Origin: CAZPWQ01 sp964590495
GTDB lineage: Bacteria; Bacteroidota; Rhodothermia; Balneolales; Balneolaceae
Assembly: GCA_964590495.1 (NCBI GenBank)
Contig: CAZPWQ010000067.1
Span: 1-18,354, forward strand
Reading direction: 5' to 3'
DNA length: 18,354 nucleotides
The translations under genes were made by a program, and so were the position numbers. Shown one piece after another: positions 7,711 to 16,043 of this stretch. Numbering within the stretch: the stretch's first letter is position 1; the number at the start of each line of letters is the position of its first letter. The notes below the pieces were generated by a model, which did not search any database, was not told the origin of the DNA, and was given only the letters and a program-made list of their open reading frames with translations.

Positions 7711-8667
7711 ATGGTTATCATCGTAGGTGCCGGTCCTATCGGATTGGCAACCGCTATCGAACTCAAACGACGGGATATTTCAGCACGAATTATTGAACGG
7801 GGATGTTTGGTTAACAGCATATTTAATTATCCGAAAGATATGACTTTCTTTTCCACCTCAGAGAGGCTGGAGATAGGAGGTGTTCCTTTCATTTCTCACG
7901 GCCCCAAACCCACGCGCCGCGAAGCTCTTGAGTACTACCGGCGGGCTGCAGAAAATTATAAACTCGACATCAATCTGTATGAAGAGGTGCAGGAGGTTTC
8001 CGGTGAAGATGGGAATTTTACCGTAACGACCGACAAAAATAGTTACGAAGCTTCAAAAGTCGTTGTTGCTACCGGTTTTTATGACATTGCAAAAAAAATG
8101 AATATTCCGGGGGAAGAACTGGATAAAGTCGCTCATTACTATGATGAAGCCCATCCCTATTCATGGCAGAATGTACTGGTTATCGGTGCTGGGAACTCTG
8201 CGGTTGATGCCGCTCTGGAAACCTACCGGAATAAAGCAAACGTCACCTTAGTTGTTCGCGATTCGCAAATCAAGAGTACCGTTAAATACTGGGTGAAACC
8301 CGATATAGAAAACCGGATTAAAAACGAGGAAATTGAGGCTTATTTCAACACTGAGGTTCAGGAGATAACGCCAAAATCAGTTATTTTGAAAACGCCTGAT
8401 GGTGAAAAAACGATTCCCAATGATTTTGTCCTGGCGATGACGGGATATCAGCCCAATTTTAAATTAATGAGACAATTTGAAATCGATCTGACAGAAGACG
8501 AAGATAAAATGCCTGTTTATGATGATGAAACTCTTGAAACTAACCGGAAGGGGATGTATGTAGCCGGAGTTGTTTGCGGTGGAATGGATACGAGCAAACT
8601 TTTTATTGAAAATACCCGCGTTCATGCCGATCACATAGCCTCAGATATTGAGCACAAATTAAGCTGA
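7711..8667 (+). CDS. ypdA: YpdA-family bacillithiol disulfide reductase-like flavoprotein
   Basis: YpdA proteins are FAD-dependent, NADPH-using oxidoreductases thought to reduce oxidised bacillithiol in the cytoplasm. The 318 residues match the family. The FAD Rossmann motif is VGAGPIG (GxGxxG at residues 6-11). The NADPH motif is IGAGNSAVDAALE (GxGxxA at 159-164). Further family landmarks are NSIFNYPKDMTFFSTSERLEI, EALEYYRRAAENY, VVVATGFYD, FVLAMTGYQPNF and the C-terminal AGVVCGGMDTSKLFIENTRVHADHI. There is no CxxC redox pair, as is normal for YpdA. The position matching the cysteine reported important in S. aureus YpdA (GGGPCG) is isoleucine here (Ile10). ATG 7711 starts directly at the Rossmann strand, and no Shine-Dalgarno is present. 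It appears monocistronic. A thioredoxin-reductase-like role on another disulfide is the alternative. Confidence 0.85.
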   Translation: MVIIVGAGPIGLATAIELKRRDISARIIERGCLVNSIFNYPKDMTFFSTSERLEIGGVPFISHGPKPTRREALEYYRRAAENYKLDINLYEEVQEVSGEDGNFTVTTDKNSYEASKVVVATGFYDIAKKMNIPGEELDKVAHYYDEAHPYSWQNVLVIGAGNSAVDAALETYRNKANVTLVVRDSQIKSTVKYWVKPDIENRIKNEEIEAYFNTEVQEITPKSVILKTPDGEKTIPNDFVLAMTGYQPNFKLMRQFEIDLTEDEDKMPVYDDETLETNRKGMYVAGVVCGGMDTSKLFIENTRVHADHIASDIEHKLS

Positions 8668-8692
8668 TTCCCTTGGTTTAGAGGAATACATC

Positions 8693-8711
8693 ATCAGGAC
8701 TCTTTCCTGAT
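8693..8711. terminator. Small hairpin after ypdA
   Basis: ATCAGGA (8693-8699) and TCCTGAT (8705-8711) form a 7-bp stem with a 5-nt loop, 25 nt after the stop. No T-run follows, so terminator function is weakly supported. Confidence 0.3.
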
Positions 8712-8736
8712 TGTGGGATGGTGCAGAGAAAAAGAT

Positions 8737-8874
8737 ACCGACAACCTTTGTGAAACTTTGTGCTCCTTTGTGGTTCTCTGTGTAACAGCTTTAAAAGGCT
8801 ATCAATAATGCCATACTTCGGGTTTGGTGCTTGTCAGGTTATTACACAAAGAAACGCAAAGAACCACAGAGAAA
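8737..8874. repeat. Dispersed intergenic repeat (CTTTGTG type), copy 1
   Basis: About 138 nt shows strong similarity to 17646-17786. Shared blocks include ACTTTGTGCTCCTTTG, GTGTAACAGCTTTAAA, and a right arm of the type CGCAAAG-A/G-ACCAC-A/G-GAGAAA. The left and right halves are imperfect inverted copies built on CTTTGTG/CACAAAG, so it can fold into a long hairpin. Like the other copy, it lies between convergent genes. Confidence 0.75.
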
Positions 8875-8942
8875 ATCTGCGAGACGAGAAACCCGTTGTA
8901 GCTTATTAATCTCTTACCACAAAATATCAAGCTTTAATTAAT

Positions 8943-8980
8943 CAGCGAAATCCATTCAATCTGTGCTAAATCTGTGGTAA
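8943..8980 (-). repeat. Dispersed intergenic repeat, ACAGATTTAGC type, copy 2
   Basis: Read on the minus strand this gives CACAGATTTAGCACAGATT, then GGATTTCGCTGAT, closely resembling 421-453 on the plus strand. It abuts the 3' end of the SRP RNA gene. Confidence 0.45.
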
Positions 8981-8985
8981 AAAGA

Positions 8986-9086
8986 GAGGGTAAGCAACCT
9001 ACATCACGCCGCTACGACCTCCTACCGCTGCTACCTTCCGGTCCTGACGGAGTTTAGAGGGAGCTGGCTGCGTAGGGCCTACCCTC
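8986..9086 (-). ncRNA. ffs: Signal recognition particle RNA, small (4.5S-like) type
   Basis: The minus strand carries the near-invariant SRP domain IV signature GTCAGGACCGGAAGGTAGCAGC (about 9025-9046, with the GGAA tetraloop), which binds the Ffh M domain in co-translational targeting. The ends pair as GAGGGTA (9086-9080) with TACCCTC (8992-8986), defining a 101-nt hairpin-like molecule without an Alu domain. A TCTTTTT run follows the 3' end on the minus strand and can act as terminator. It lies 56 nt downstream of the cyclase stop on the same strand and probably has its own promoter. Confidence 0.93.
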
Positions 9087-9094
9087 GAAAACAT

Positions 9095-9124
9095 AAGATA
9101 CGGTTTATAAGGGGTATTTAGCAA
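9095..9124 (-). promoter_or_regulatory. Candidate promoter of the SRP RNA
   Basis: On the minus strand TTGCTA (9124-9119) and TATCTT (9100-9095) are separated by 18 nt, with 8 nt before the first paired base of the SRP RNA at 9086. Position is right and the boxes are moderate matches to a sigma-70 type promoter. Confidence 0.35.
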
Positions 9125-9142
9125 GCCAAAACGGATGCTAAT

Positions 9143-11326
9143 TTACTTCGATTCCATTACATAAACACCGTCCCAATCCGTTGTGGGCGGTTCTTTCCTC
9201 ATTGCCCTGCACCTCTCCTGGTATACGAGAGAAGGATTTGTGCTGATCATGGGATTGTCGCCGGGTTGATAGATTTCCAGCGTTTCAGATTCTTCAAAAT
9301 ATTCCAGGGCACGCTCCCATTTTTGATCATGGTAGGCTGCAATACCTGCTTCAAAAATTTCTTTACATTCGAAAGTTGACAGCTCCATTTGATCTCTTAA
9401 TCCCATAATCTCATACACATCCACCGGCTGTTTGCGGCCTTTTACCACGATACGATCCAGATAGCGAAAAACGCACCGGTCACCAAATTTTTCAGCTTCC
9501 TGTTTGGTTTCCCCCGTCACCATTGTATAGACGCCAAATTGTTTGGCTCCGCTTTCACACCGTGCCGCAAGATTTACATTATCTCCCATCATTGTATAGT
9601 TGAAGCGTCTTTTTGAACCCATGTTACCTGTAACCATACGACCTGTATTGATACCAATGCGTTTTTGCATATGGCGGACAATTTCCGGCCACTGCTCATT
9701 TTCATTCCTCCATTTCACTCGCAGTTCAGCAAGCTTCTGTTGCATTAATTGAGATACAAGACAGGCTCTGTAGGCGTGATCTTCAATTTCGACAGGTGCT
9801 CCAAAAATACCTACAATGGCATCACCGATATATTTGTCGAGTGTCCCCCCCTGACCGGTAAGAATATCTGTCATTGCTGAAAGGTACTCATTAATCAGCG
9901 TTACAAGCTTTTTAGCCGGTAACTTCTCAGAAAAAGAAGAAAACGACTGTATATCGCTGAAGAAAGCTGTAATATAAACTTCATCGCCTCCCAGCTCCGG
10001 GTCTTTTCCCGATTCTACCATTTCTTCAACTACGGCCGGTGAAACATACGAAGAAAACAATCCCCTGATACGTTTTTTCTCGCGTTGTTCCACAACATAT
10101 TCATAGCTTTGAGTAGTGACAAAGCCAATAGTCAGTGCCGTCAATATGGAAATGATATCGATGATATAACTGAAATTTAAAAATTCAAATATCGCCAGCC
10201 CGACGGACATAATGCAAAAGCCAAGATAAAAGGCAAATCCCCAGTATCCTGAAATAAAACGAGTGAGTAATACTATGACAATAACTGCAACAATCAGGAG
10301 AACCAGATTGACTTGCGGTGATGCATGATAGATATATTTTCCCGACAAAATAGTTTGTAAAGCATTAGCATGCATTTCGACACCCGGCATAGACTGATTT
10401 CCGGCAAATGGAGTCGAATGGAAATCCTGGAGCTCGGGCATTGTAGCTCCGACAAGCACTATTTTATCCCTGAATACATCCGAATTAATCAGACCGAAAT
10501 CGGGGTCTGAAAATGAATTAATCTGAAAGTCTTCATCTTCGGATTCCAATATTACCGTCGAATCATCGATAACTGTTTCATACGAATAAAAAGGAAATGT
10601 ACGCGGTTCGCCGAAGTAATTAATTGCCATTGTATTCCGGCCGTACTTGGGGATTTCATACGATCCCAATCTGAAAACTGATTCCCCATCCTGAACACTA
10701 TCTATTCCCTCATAAAGTTTAAGCAGTTCAAGCCCCAGTGAAAGATAATCTTCATCATTATTTTCAACAGAAAGAATGTACTTTCTTACAGCACTGTCTA
10801 TATCCTTAGATACCCGAACCAGTCCGAGTGCGTTTTTATTTGCCTCTCTTAATACACTGTTGGGTCTGACGAGAGTAGTACCGACAGACTGGCTGCCACT
10901 ACCACGGCTCTGCCTGATAACCTGGATATTTCCTGCCAGTATAACATTTCCGTAATTGCGAATCGCATCAGCAAAAAGTGTATCATTGGAAAGGTCGTAA
11001 TTGTCCCGTTTGTCAAAGATAACATCAAATCCTATTGCTTTGGCGCCGGCTTTATTCAAATTCTCAATCAGCTTGGCATGGAAATTGGTTGGCCAGGGAT
11101 ATTTGTAAGGGATATCCTGGTCGGCCTGCTGGCTGATTTCTACAATCACGATGGTCGTATCTTCAACAGGAATGGGACCCCGAAGCTCATACAGCTTATC
11201 TTTGACATTTAACTTCAGCTGCTGAACCGGGGAAGAGTAGGAAATTAAGATAGTCAGCAGAAAACTGAACAGAATAAGGACCGGAATTACCCACTTCTGA
11301 TTTTCAATGTAGCTTTTCCCGGCCAT
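9143..11326 (-). CDS. CHASE2-domain transmembrane adenylate cyclase
   Basis: This 727-residue class III nucleotidyl cyclase is anchored in the inner membrane. TM1 is about residues 13-31. A CHASE2 sensor domain (about 32-335: AIGFDVIFDKRDNYD, RDKIVLVGATM, MPGVEMHANALQTIL) lies outside the cytoplasm. Three further TM helices follow at about 338-355, 361-383 and 386-404. The cyclase domain (about 445-640) has metal-binding Asp458 (FFSD) and Asp502 (YIGD). Lys498 and Asp582 are the base-specifying pair typical of ATP use, and Asn585 and Arg589 (VNLAAR) the transition-state residues, so all catalytic residues are present and cAMP is the expected product. The C-terminus (650-710) is helical and TPR-like. 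The ATG at 11326 begins 3 nt after the upstream gene's TGA, so it is the last gene of the operon and probably translationally coupled. No cAMP receptor gene is in the window. Confidence 0.93.
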   Translation of the reverse strand: MAGKSYIENQKWVIPVLILFSFLLTILISYSSPVQQLKLNVKDKLYELRGPIPVEDTTIVIVEISQQADQDIPYKYPWPTNFHAKLIENLNKAGAKAIGFDVIFDKRDNYDLSNDTLFADAIRNYGNVILAGNIQVIRQSRGSGSQSVGTTLVRPNSVLREANKNALGLVRVSKDIDSAVRKYILSVENNDEDYLSLGLELLKLYEGIDSVQDGESVFRLGSYEIPKYGRNTMAINYFGEPRTFPFYSYETVIDDSTVILESEDEDFQINSFSDPDFGLINSDVFRDKIVLVGATMPELQDFHSTPFAGNQSMPGVEMHANALQTILSGKYIYHASPQVNLVLLIVAVIVIVLLTRFISGYWGFAFYLGFCIMSVGLAIFEFLNFSYIIDIISILTALTIGFVTTQSYEYVVEQREKKRIRGLFSSYVSPAVVEEMVESGKDPELGGDEVYITAFFSDIQSFSSFSEKLPAKKLVTLINEYLSAMTDILTGQGGTLDKYIGDAIVGIFGAPVEIEDHAYRACLVSQLMQQKLAELRVKWRNENEQWPEIVRHMQKRIGINTGRMVTGNMGSKRRFNYTMMGDNVNLAARCESGAKQFGVYTMVTGETKQEAEKFGDRCVFRYLDRIVVKGRKQPVDVYEIMGLRDQMELSTFECKEIFEAGIAAYHDQKWERALEYFEESETLEIYQPGDNPMISTNPSLVYQERCRAMRKEPPTTDWDGVYVMESK

Positions 11327-11329
11327 CGG

Positions 11330-14083
11330 TCAGAAATTAAAAATGTAACGAGCTCTTAAAAGTTGATCGTTTGGAAGAGTTCCCTGACGCAAGGTACTCG
11401 TTATATTGTTATAACGGAAATCGATACGAACGGCATGATTTTCAGTTATGGAGTACAGGGCTCCGCCGCTGACCATAAATGAATTGCTTCCGGTGTCTGA
11501 GATGTTGCCGGTATTTGGTTCATAATAGTCATCAAAAGGATCCAACGTGCCATTGTTATTCACATCCAAAGGTACTGTTTCCGCCTGATTTTTTGTAAAA
11601 GCTACAGATACATTCAGATTAAGCCTGTCATCCAGCAGGAATGTTGTTCCCCCGAGATTAATACCGTAAATGGTAATATCGGTGAGCCCGCTTGAAGTCT
11701 CAGTATTATTTATGTTGAACCCAATATTTGTTTTCAGGGGCATATTATTAAAGTTGTTCACAAGGTTTAATGAGTAGTTTGTACTCATAATATCGCCATA
11801 CCTGAAAAACTGATCGGTGGTATTCAGCAGAGAATAGTTCATATTTGCATCATGTGAGATTCCCAACAGATCAAATGATTGTGATATCGACGATGAAAAC
11901 TGGTAGGTATCCAAACCACGTGCATTCGGCCCTGTAACCAGCTGCCCGTTTTGTTGCATAAAGTTTTGAACGGCGGCATCTTCAAGCGATGAAGGCACTT
12001 CCGGGTTGAACAACGGCACTCCGTTTTCGCGGGTACGATACATAAATCCGACACTTACCCTTGGCAAAATTGTTTTGATGGGATACCAGCTTATATTACT
12101 CCTATAGGTATCTGTATCTGTAGTAGCCTCTTTACTGTTAATTACATTATCCTGGAGAGACTCATAACCAAGAGTCAGAAACAGGCGATTCTGGGCAAAT
12201 CGAACGCGGTCAGAAATTGAAAATCCGGCGACATCTCTTCGTATGGTTCTATTAGCCAGGGAGTTAAAATCCGGCCCTACCCACTGGTACTGTATCCTCA
12301 AATTATTATTAAGGTAATTTAGGCCGACTTCTGACTGTGAAGCTACAATACTGGTCGGAAAGAATGCTTCAGTATTCGTAGCGGATCCATCTTCCTCGAA
12401 TTTGAAAGGCAGGGTGGTCATATTTTCGTTGATGATAATCAGCCATGACAACTGGTTGAGCAGGTTTTCGCTATCCTGATCCAGGAACAGCCCCATATCT
12501 TCCGCTCTTTCACTGGTAAGGGGTCCGTTGCTTATATCACGGCTAAGTAAACTGACACCCGCATCTGCCTGGAACTGAATTCGATTATTATCCAGGCTAA
12601 ACATTATATCCGATGCTGCTACAAAATTGCCCTGGGGACGCGGATTGCCATTTACACTGAGCAGATCGGGCTCGCTTGCAAGAGTTTGCTGTTCATCGGA
12701 ACTTAAATGTTGTGCCAGCTCCGGGTTGTCATCCATAACATCTCTGAAGTTTCTGATGACAGAAATGGATGATGTATCATCCTCAACTTTCAGAAAATTC
12801 ATCCCAAACTGAAAGTTATTTCCACGGCCGAACGACAGACGTCCGCCTATAAGATCCCGTTCGAAGTTACCGACTCCATTTTCATGAAAATTCAGGGTAT
12901 AACTGGTATCGACTACGGCTCCGCCAAACTCCTGGTAAACCGGGGTGACAATATCGTACAGATTGCTTACCTGACGCCTCATTTTACCATACAGTACACG
13001 CAGGTTTACAGCCCTGTCGAAAGCATGAAGTCCCGCATTCAGACCCTGCATACGCTGCCCGGCAATAGTTAAGGAATTTAACATTGGATACACATGGCCA
13101 GCCTGTACATCCAACCAGTTTCCAATATACAACTCAGCTCCAAACCTGTTCTGTGGCTGCAGACGCCGGTCTTCCTGGGTAGTAATCAGGCCATGTGCAG
13201 AATATGATATATTCCCTGATCTTCCGGAAAGCCTTACATTACCGCTTAATGCATCATTTGCATATCCGCCAACCTGCTGACTGCGGGCCGAAAGTTCAAC
13301 CTGCCCCTGGGGCATGTACTCCCTGCCGGCACTTCCCGGTGCAGCTGCAGTTACCTGCATCGGATCCTGCACTGTAAAATCCCAGCTTGTGACATTAAAC
13401 GAAGTGTCAGCATTTTGATAGAATAGTGATACATTGTGCTGACCGGTCTCTATATCTCCCGGTGTATATGTGAAAAAATAGTCATTTACTTCAGCCTGCT
13501 CCGTTACATCCACGTCATCCAGCAATAATTGAAACGAACCATTTTCAATGTCGATCTCTTTCTCATTGTAAAACAACGTAATTGCTATCATTACATCATT
13601 CAGTGACACTGTTGACTCCGGATCCGGTGAAAGAATGGTATAATCGATTAATACTTCCTCATCTTCAGATTCTCTCTCCGCGACAATATCGACCCTGATC
13701 GCTTCACGCGAATCGCTTTCGGAAGGATAAGTGACTTTTTCTCCGTTATTCAATTGTATTTCAAAATAATATTCCAACAAAGTAACATCATCAGCCGAAG
13801 CAATCTGTAGTTCAGTTTTGAAATCTGAGGATAACAGAGAAGCATGTTTTTGGCTGTACGATACCTCATTGTCGTATCGATAGTAAACAAAGGCATCTTC
13901 TACGTCATTGGGATTGATCCCGGGTGTCGAAAATACCAATTCCAAAGATTTTCCTCCCTCAACAAGAGTTGGTTCCTGATGACGAATCTGCAAAGGCGAC
14001 CATTCAGCCGCATTGACCTGAACGACTGCAGTTATCATTATTAATGCCCAAATAACAGACAGTTTAGCTATTTTAGTATCCAT
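11330..14083 (-). CDS. Large outer-membrane beta-barrel protein with N-terminal Ig-like domains
   Basis: This is a 917-residue exported protein that I cannot assign to a named family. I start it at ATG 14083 rather than an in-frame TTG at 14110, because this gives a compact signal peptide (MDTKIAKLSVIWALIMITAV, ending VNAA before EW). Residues of about 25-250 form two Ig-like beta-sandwich domains (EPTLVEGGKSLELVFSTPGI with LEYYFEIQLNNGEKVTYPSE, then SPDPESTVSLNDVMIAITLF with DFTVQDP). The remaining 650 residues are rich in alternating strands, asparagine-rich turns and aromatics, and end RARYIFNF, a typical barrel end with terminal Phe. There is no TonB box or plug that I can see. It lies 42 nt after the FecR gene and 3 nt before the cyclase, so it is an operon member. 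It may be a channel, a surface sensor or an assembly partner. Confidence 0.75.
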   Translation of the reverse strand: MDTKIAKLSVIWALIMITAVVQVNAAEWSPLQIRHQEPTLVEGGKSLELVFSTPGINPNDVEDAFVYYRYDNEVSYSQKHASLLSSDFKTELQIASADDVTLLEYYFEIQLNNGEKVTYPSESDSREAIRVDIVAERESEDEEVLIDYTILSPDPESTVSLNDVMIAITLFYNEKEIDIENGSFQLLLDDVDVTEQAEVNDYFFTYTPGDIETGQHNVSLFYQNADTSFNVTSWDFTVQDPMQVTAAAPGSAGREYMPQGQVELSARSQQVGGYANDALSGNVRLSGRSGNISYSAHGLITTQEDRRLQPQNRFGAELYIGNWLDVQAGHVYPMLNSLTIAGQRMQGLNAGLHAFDRAVNLRVLYGKMRRQVSNLYDIVTPVYQEFGGAVVDTSYTLNFHENGVGNFERDLIGGRLSFGRGNNFQFGMNFLKVEDDTSSISVIRNFRDVMDDNPELAQHLSSDEQQTLASEPDLLSVNGNPRPQGNFVAASDIMFSLDNNRIQFQADAGVSLLSRDISNGPLTSERAEDMGLFLDQDSENLLNQLSWLIIINENMTTLPFKFEEDGSATNTEAFFPTSIVASQSEVGLNYLNNNLRIQYQWVGPDFNSLANRTIRRDVAGFSISDRVRFAQNRLFLTLGYESLQDNVINSKEATTDTDTYRSNISWYPIKTILPRVSVGFMYRTRENGVPLFNPEVPSSLEDAAVQNFMQQNGQLVTGPNARGLDTYQFSSSISQSFDLLGISHDANMNYSLLNTTDQFFRYGDIMSTNYSLNLVNNFNNMPLKTNIGFNINNTETSSGLTDITIYGINLGGTTFLLDDRLNLNVSVAFTKNQAETVPLDVNNNGTLDPFDDYYEPNTGNISDTGSNSFMVSGGALYSITENHAVRIDFRYNNITSTLRQGTLPNDQLLRARYIFNF

Positions 14084-14125
14084 ACCATATCCCGTTACTT
14101 TTAAAACCAAAGCTTAGCTTTGTAC

Positions 14126-14851
14126 CTAGTTATCAAAAATCTTCAGTTCTATTGTTTGCTCCTGCCCGTTTTCATCTATAAAGCGGAGCTGGATTGAATC
14201 CGGATCCAACATTTCCTCCATTTGGGCATACTCCTGATTACGACGTTCAATCTCTTCATCAGTCAGTTCTCCTGTTTCGATTGTACCGTCATCATTTACA
14301 CGGGCAAACATTTTTTCCGTTAGTTCAGCTACATTACCTGTTTCGTTGACTGAAATTTCAACAATTCCCTCTGTTACCCAAAAATAATCGTCATCTGAAG
14401 CACCAAAACTGGTTCCCTTTACAGAAGCTACAGAAGTACTTGTAGCCACTTCAAAATTATTGTCGTTTTGCTCGGTTACATTCAGAAAAATTTCGCCTAC
14501 CTCCAGTCCGATCCTGGTTGTGGCGTTTTGTTTGGTATCATTTTGCAACTCTCCCTGAACCAACAGCCGGGATTCCGGCTTTACCTTGGCTAAACTCTTG
14601 TCCATAAATTGAACGAGGGCAAAACCTTTTTGATCGGTTTGCAGGGTATCCCCGTTAAACAGGGCTTCGCCGCGTTTCGATATAGATTCCACCTGTTGGT
14701 TTGTAACTTCCACATCAGGTTTAAACTTGCGAACAAAAGCAAGGGGACGATCATCCACCTCTACAGGGATAACATCCGAGGCTATCATACCGACCAGGAA
14801 AAGAGGAATAACTAATTTGAAAGATCCACGAAAAATTTTATTGATTAGCAT
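14126..14851 (-). CDS. Exported FecR-domain protein
   Basis: This 241-residue protein has an N-terminal hydrophobic segment (about residues 12-27, FKLVIPLFLVGMIAS) that is a signal peptide or anchor. The FecR fold spans about 58-170: KRGEALFNGDTLQTDQKGFA, SRLLVQGE, IGLEVGEIFLNV and the hallmark FEVATSTSVASVKGTSFG, then WVTEGIVEISV. Its C-terminal 60 residues are acidic. Unlike classic FecR it lacks a cytoplasmic N-terminal anti-sigma domain, and no sigma factor is adjacent, so it is probably a periplasmic adaptor. I choose ATG 14851 over an in-frame TTG at 14866: a perfect GAGGAGT Shine-Dalgarno lies 6 nt upstream (14864-14858), partly overlapping the preceding gene's stop (14858-14856). This suggests translational coupling. 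Confidence 0.88.
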   Translation of the reverse strand: MLINKIFRGSFKLVIPLFLVGMIASDVIPVEVDDRPLAFVRKFKPDVEVTNQQVESISKRGEALFNGDTLQTDQKGFALVQFMDKSLAKVKPESRLLVQGELQNDTKQNATTRIGLEVGEIFLNVTEQNDNNFEVATSTSVASVKGTSFGASDDDYFWVTEGIVEISVNETGNVAELTEKMFARVNDDGTIETGELTDEEIERRNQEYAQMEEMLDPDSIQLRFIDENGQEQTIELKIFDN

Positions 14852-14855
14852 AATA

Positions 14856-16043
14856 TTACTCCTCAATTATAATTGATATTTCTTCGCGATCTATCTGATC
14901 GTCAAGTCTGAGTAACGCCTCCAGCGCCTCTGCTTCCTGCAAAACATTACCATCAACATCTATAGACTGGAAGAGTGATCCTGCTTCTTCAAGCTGATCG
15001 TATCTTTCACCCAGTATTTTCTTCAAAATCCTGGTTATTTCCCCGGACAATTGCTCTTCTTCTGCCCCGGTGGTTTGATCGGACAATGTGAAACTCCAAA
15101 TTTCTGATTCTCTCGGTTCAATTGCATCATTCGACCTCAACAGGGAGATGATCTGCCAGTAGTACGTTTTTCCCGCTTCCAGACTCTGAACTCCACTATT
15201 CGGATACTGAAAACTTGATTGATTGACTATAACATCCAACATTTCATATTCCAGCAATGAACCGGTATCCGATGAACCATCCACCATAATAGGTTCGCTG
15301 CTTGCCGCTCCGCCCAATAAAGATTCCGGGCTTTCATTATCCCTTTCTTCTACTACAATCAGTCGATAAGAAAGATTTGCTGCTCCCTGCCAGACAAAGT
15401 TGGGATAACGATTTGTAATTTCAGCTTCGTAGCCTATCGGCTCACCGGGATAAATTAGGTAAAAATCCCTGATATCCTCAACAATATTGAACCCGAGTTC
15501 AGCAAATGCTGAGGCCACCAGTGTTCCACCATTATTACGGTTGTTATCCTGGTATAGTGAAAACTCAAGGGTATACCTGTCCCGCGGCAACGAACTTAAA
15601 CCCTGCAATTCGTTAAAAAACCTTTGGCCTTCCGGAGTGAAAGAACCCTCGAAGTAGATGTTTTCTTCGACTCCGGGCAACCCATCCAGTATAGTATTAT
15701 TTGTTGCAGACACTTTTTGTGCAGGCTTTAAACTGAAATCCTGAATATTTACCTGATTTCGGGAAAAAAGCAATCCTTTCTTTTCTGATCTGAAATCAAT
15801 AGATAAATACAAGTCGGCTACAGCTTCGGAAGCGTTATCGTTACTGAAAAACAGGCGGTATAATTCATAACCGCGGCCATCTCCAGCAATAATAGATTGC
15901 AGATCAAGGTTTTGAGAGGTCAACAACGACTCATTCAGCTCAACTTCCATAGATAGATCCGGCTGTTGCCCGTGCACAATATCAAGCCCACAGACACATA
16001 CAATCAAACTTAAAACAATAATTCCACAGCTAAATTTATTCAT
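14856..16043 (-). CDS. Secreted protein with FN3/Ig-like domain, first gene of the FecR-CHASE2 operon
   Basis: This is a 395-residue exported protein with a signal peptide at residues 1-25 (core CGIIVLSLIVCVCG, cleavage near VHG before QQP). Residues of about 30-190 look like a beta-rich domain. Residues of about 200-320 have the pattern YPGEPIGYEAEITNRYPNFVWQGA, YRLIVVEE, FQYPNSGVQSLEAGKTYYWQI and ESEIWSF, an FN3-like fold of a kind I have seen beside FecR-domain genes. The last 65 residues are acidic and probably helical. I choose ATG 16043 over an in-frame GTG at 16049 because a GAGGTG Shine-Dalgarno lies 5 nt upstream. It is probably periplasmic and could bind a ligand or partner protein. 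The specific function is unknown. Confidence 0.75.
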   Translation of the reverse strand: MNKFSCGIIVLSLIVCVCGLDIVHGQQPDLSMEVELNESLLTSQNLDLQSIIAGDGRGYELYRLFFSNDNASEAVADLYLSIDFRSEKKGLLFSRNQVNIQDFSLKPAQKVSATNNTILDGLPGVEENIYFEGSFTPEGQRFFNELQGLSSLPRDRYTLEFSLYQDNNRNNGGTLVASAFAELGFNIVEDIRDFYLIYPGEPIGYEAEITNRYPNFVWQGAANLSYRLIVVEERDNESPESLLGGAASSEPIMVDGSSDTGSLLEYEMLDVIVNQSSFQYPNSGVQSLEAGKTYYWQIISLLRSNDAIEPRESEIWSFTLSDQTTGAEEEQLSGEITRILKKILGERYDQLEEAGSLFQSIDVDGNVLQEAEALEALLRLDDQIDREEISIIIEE

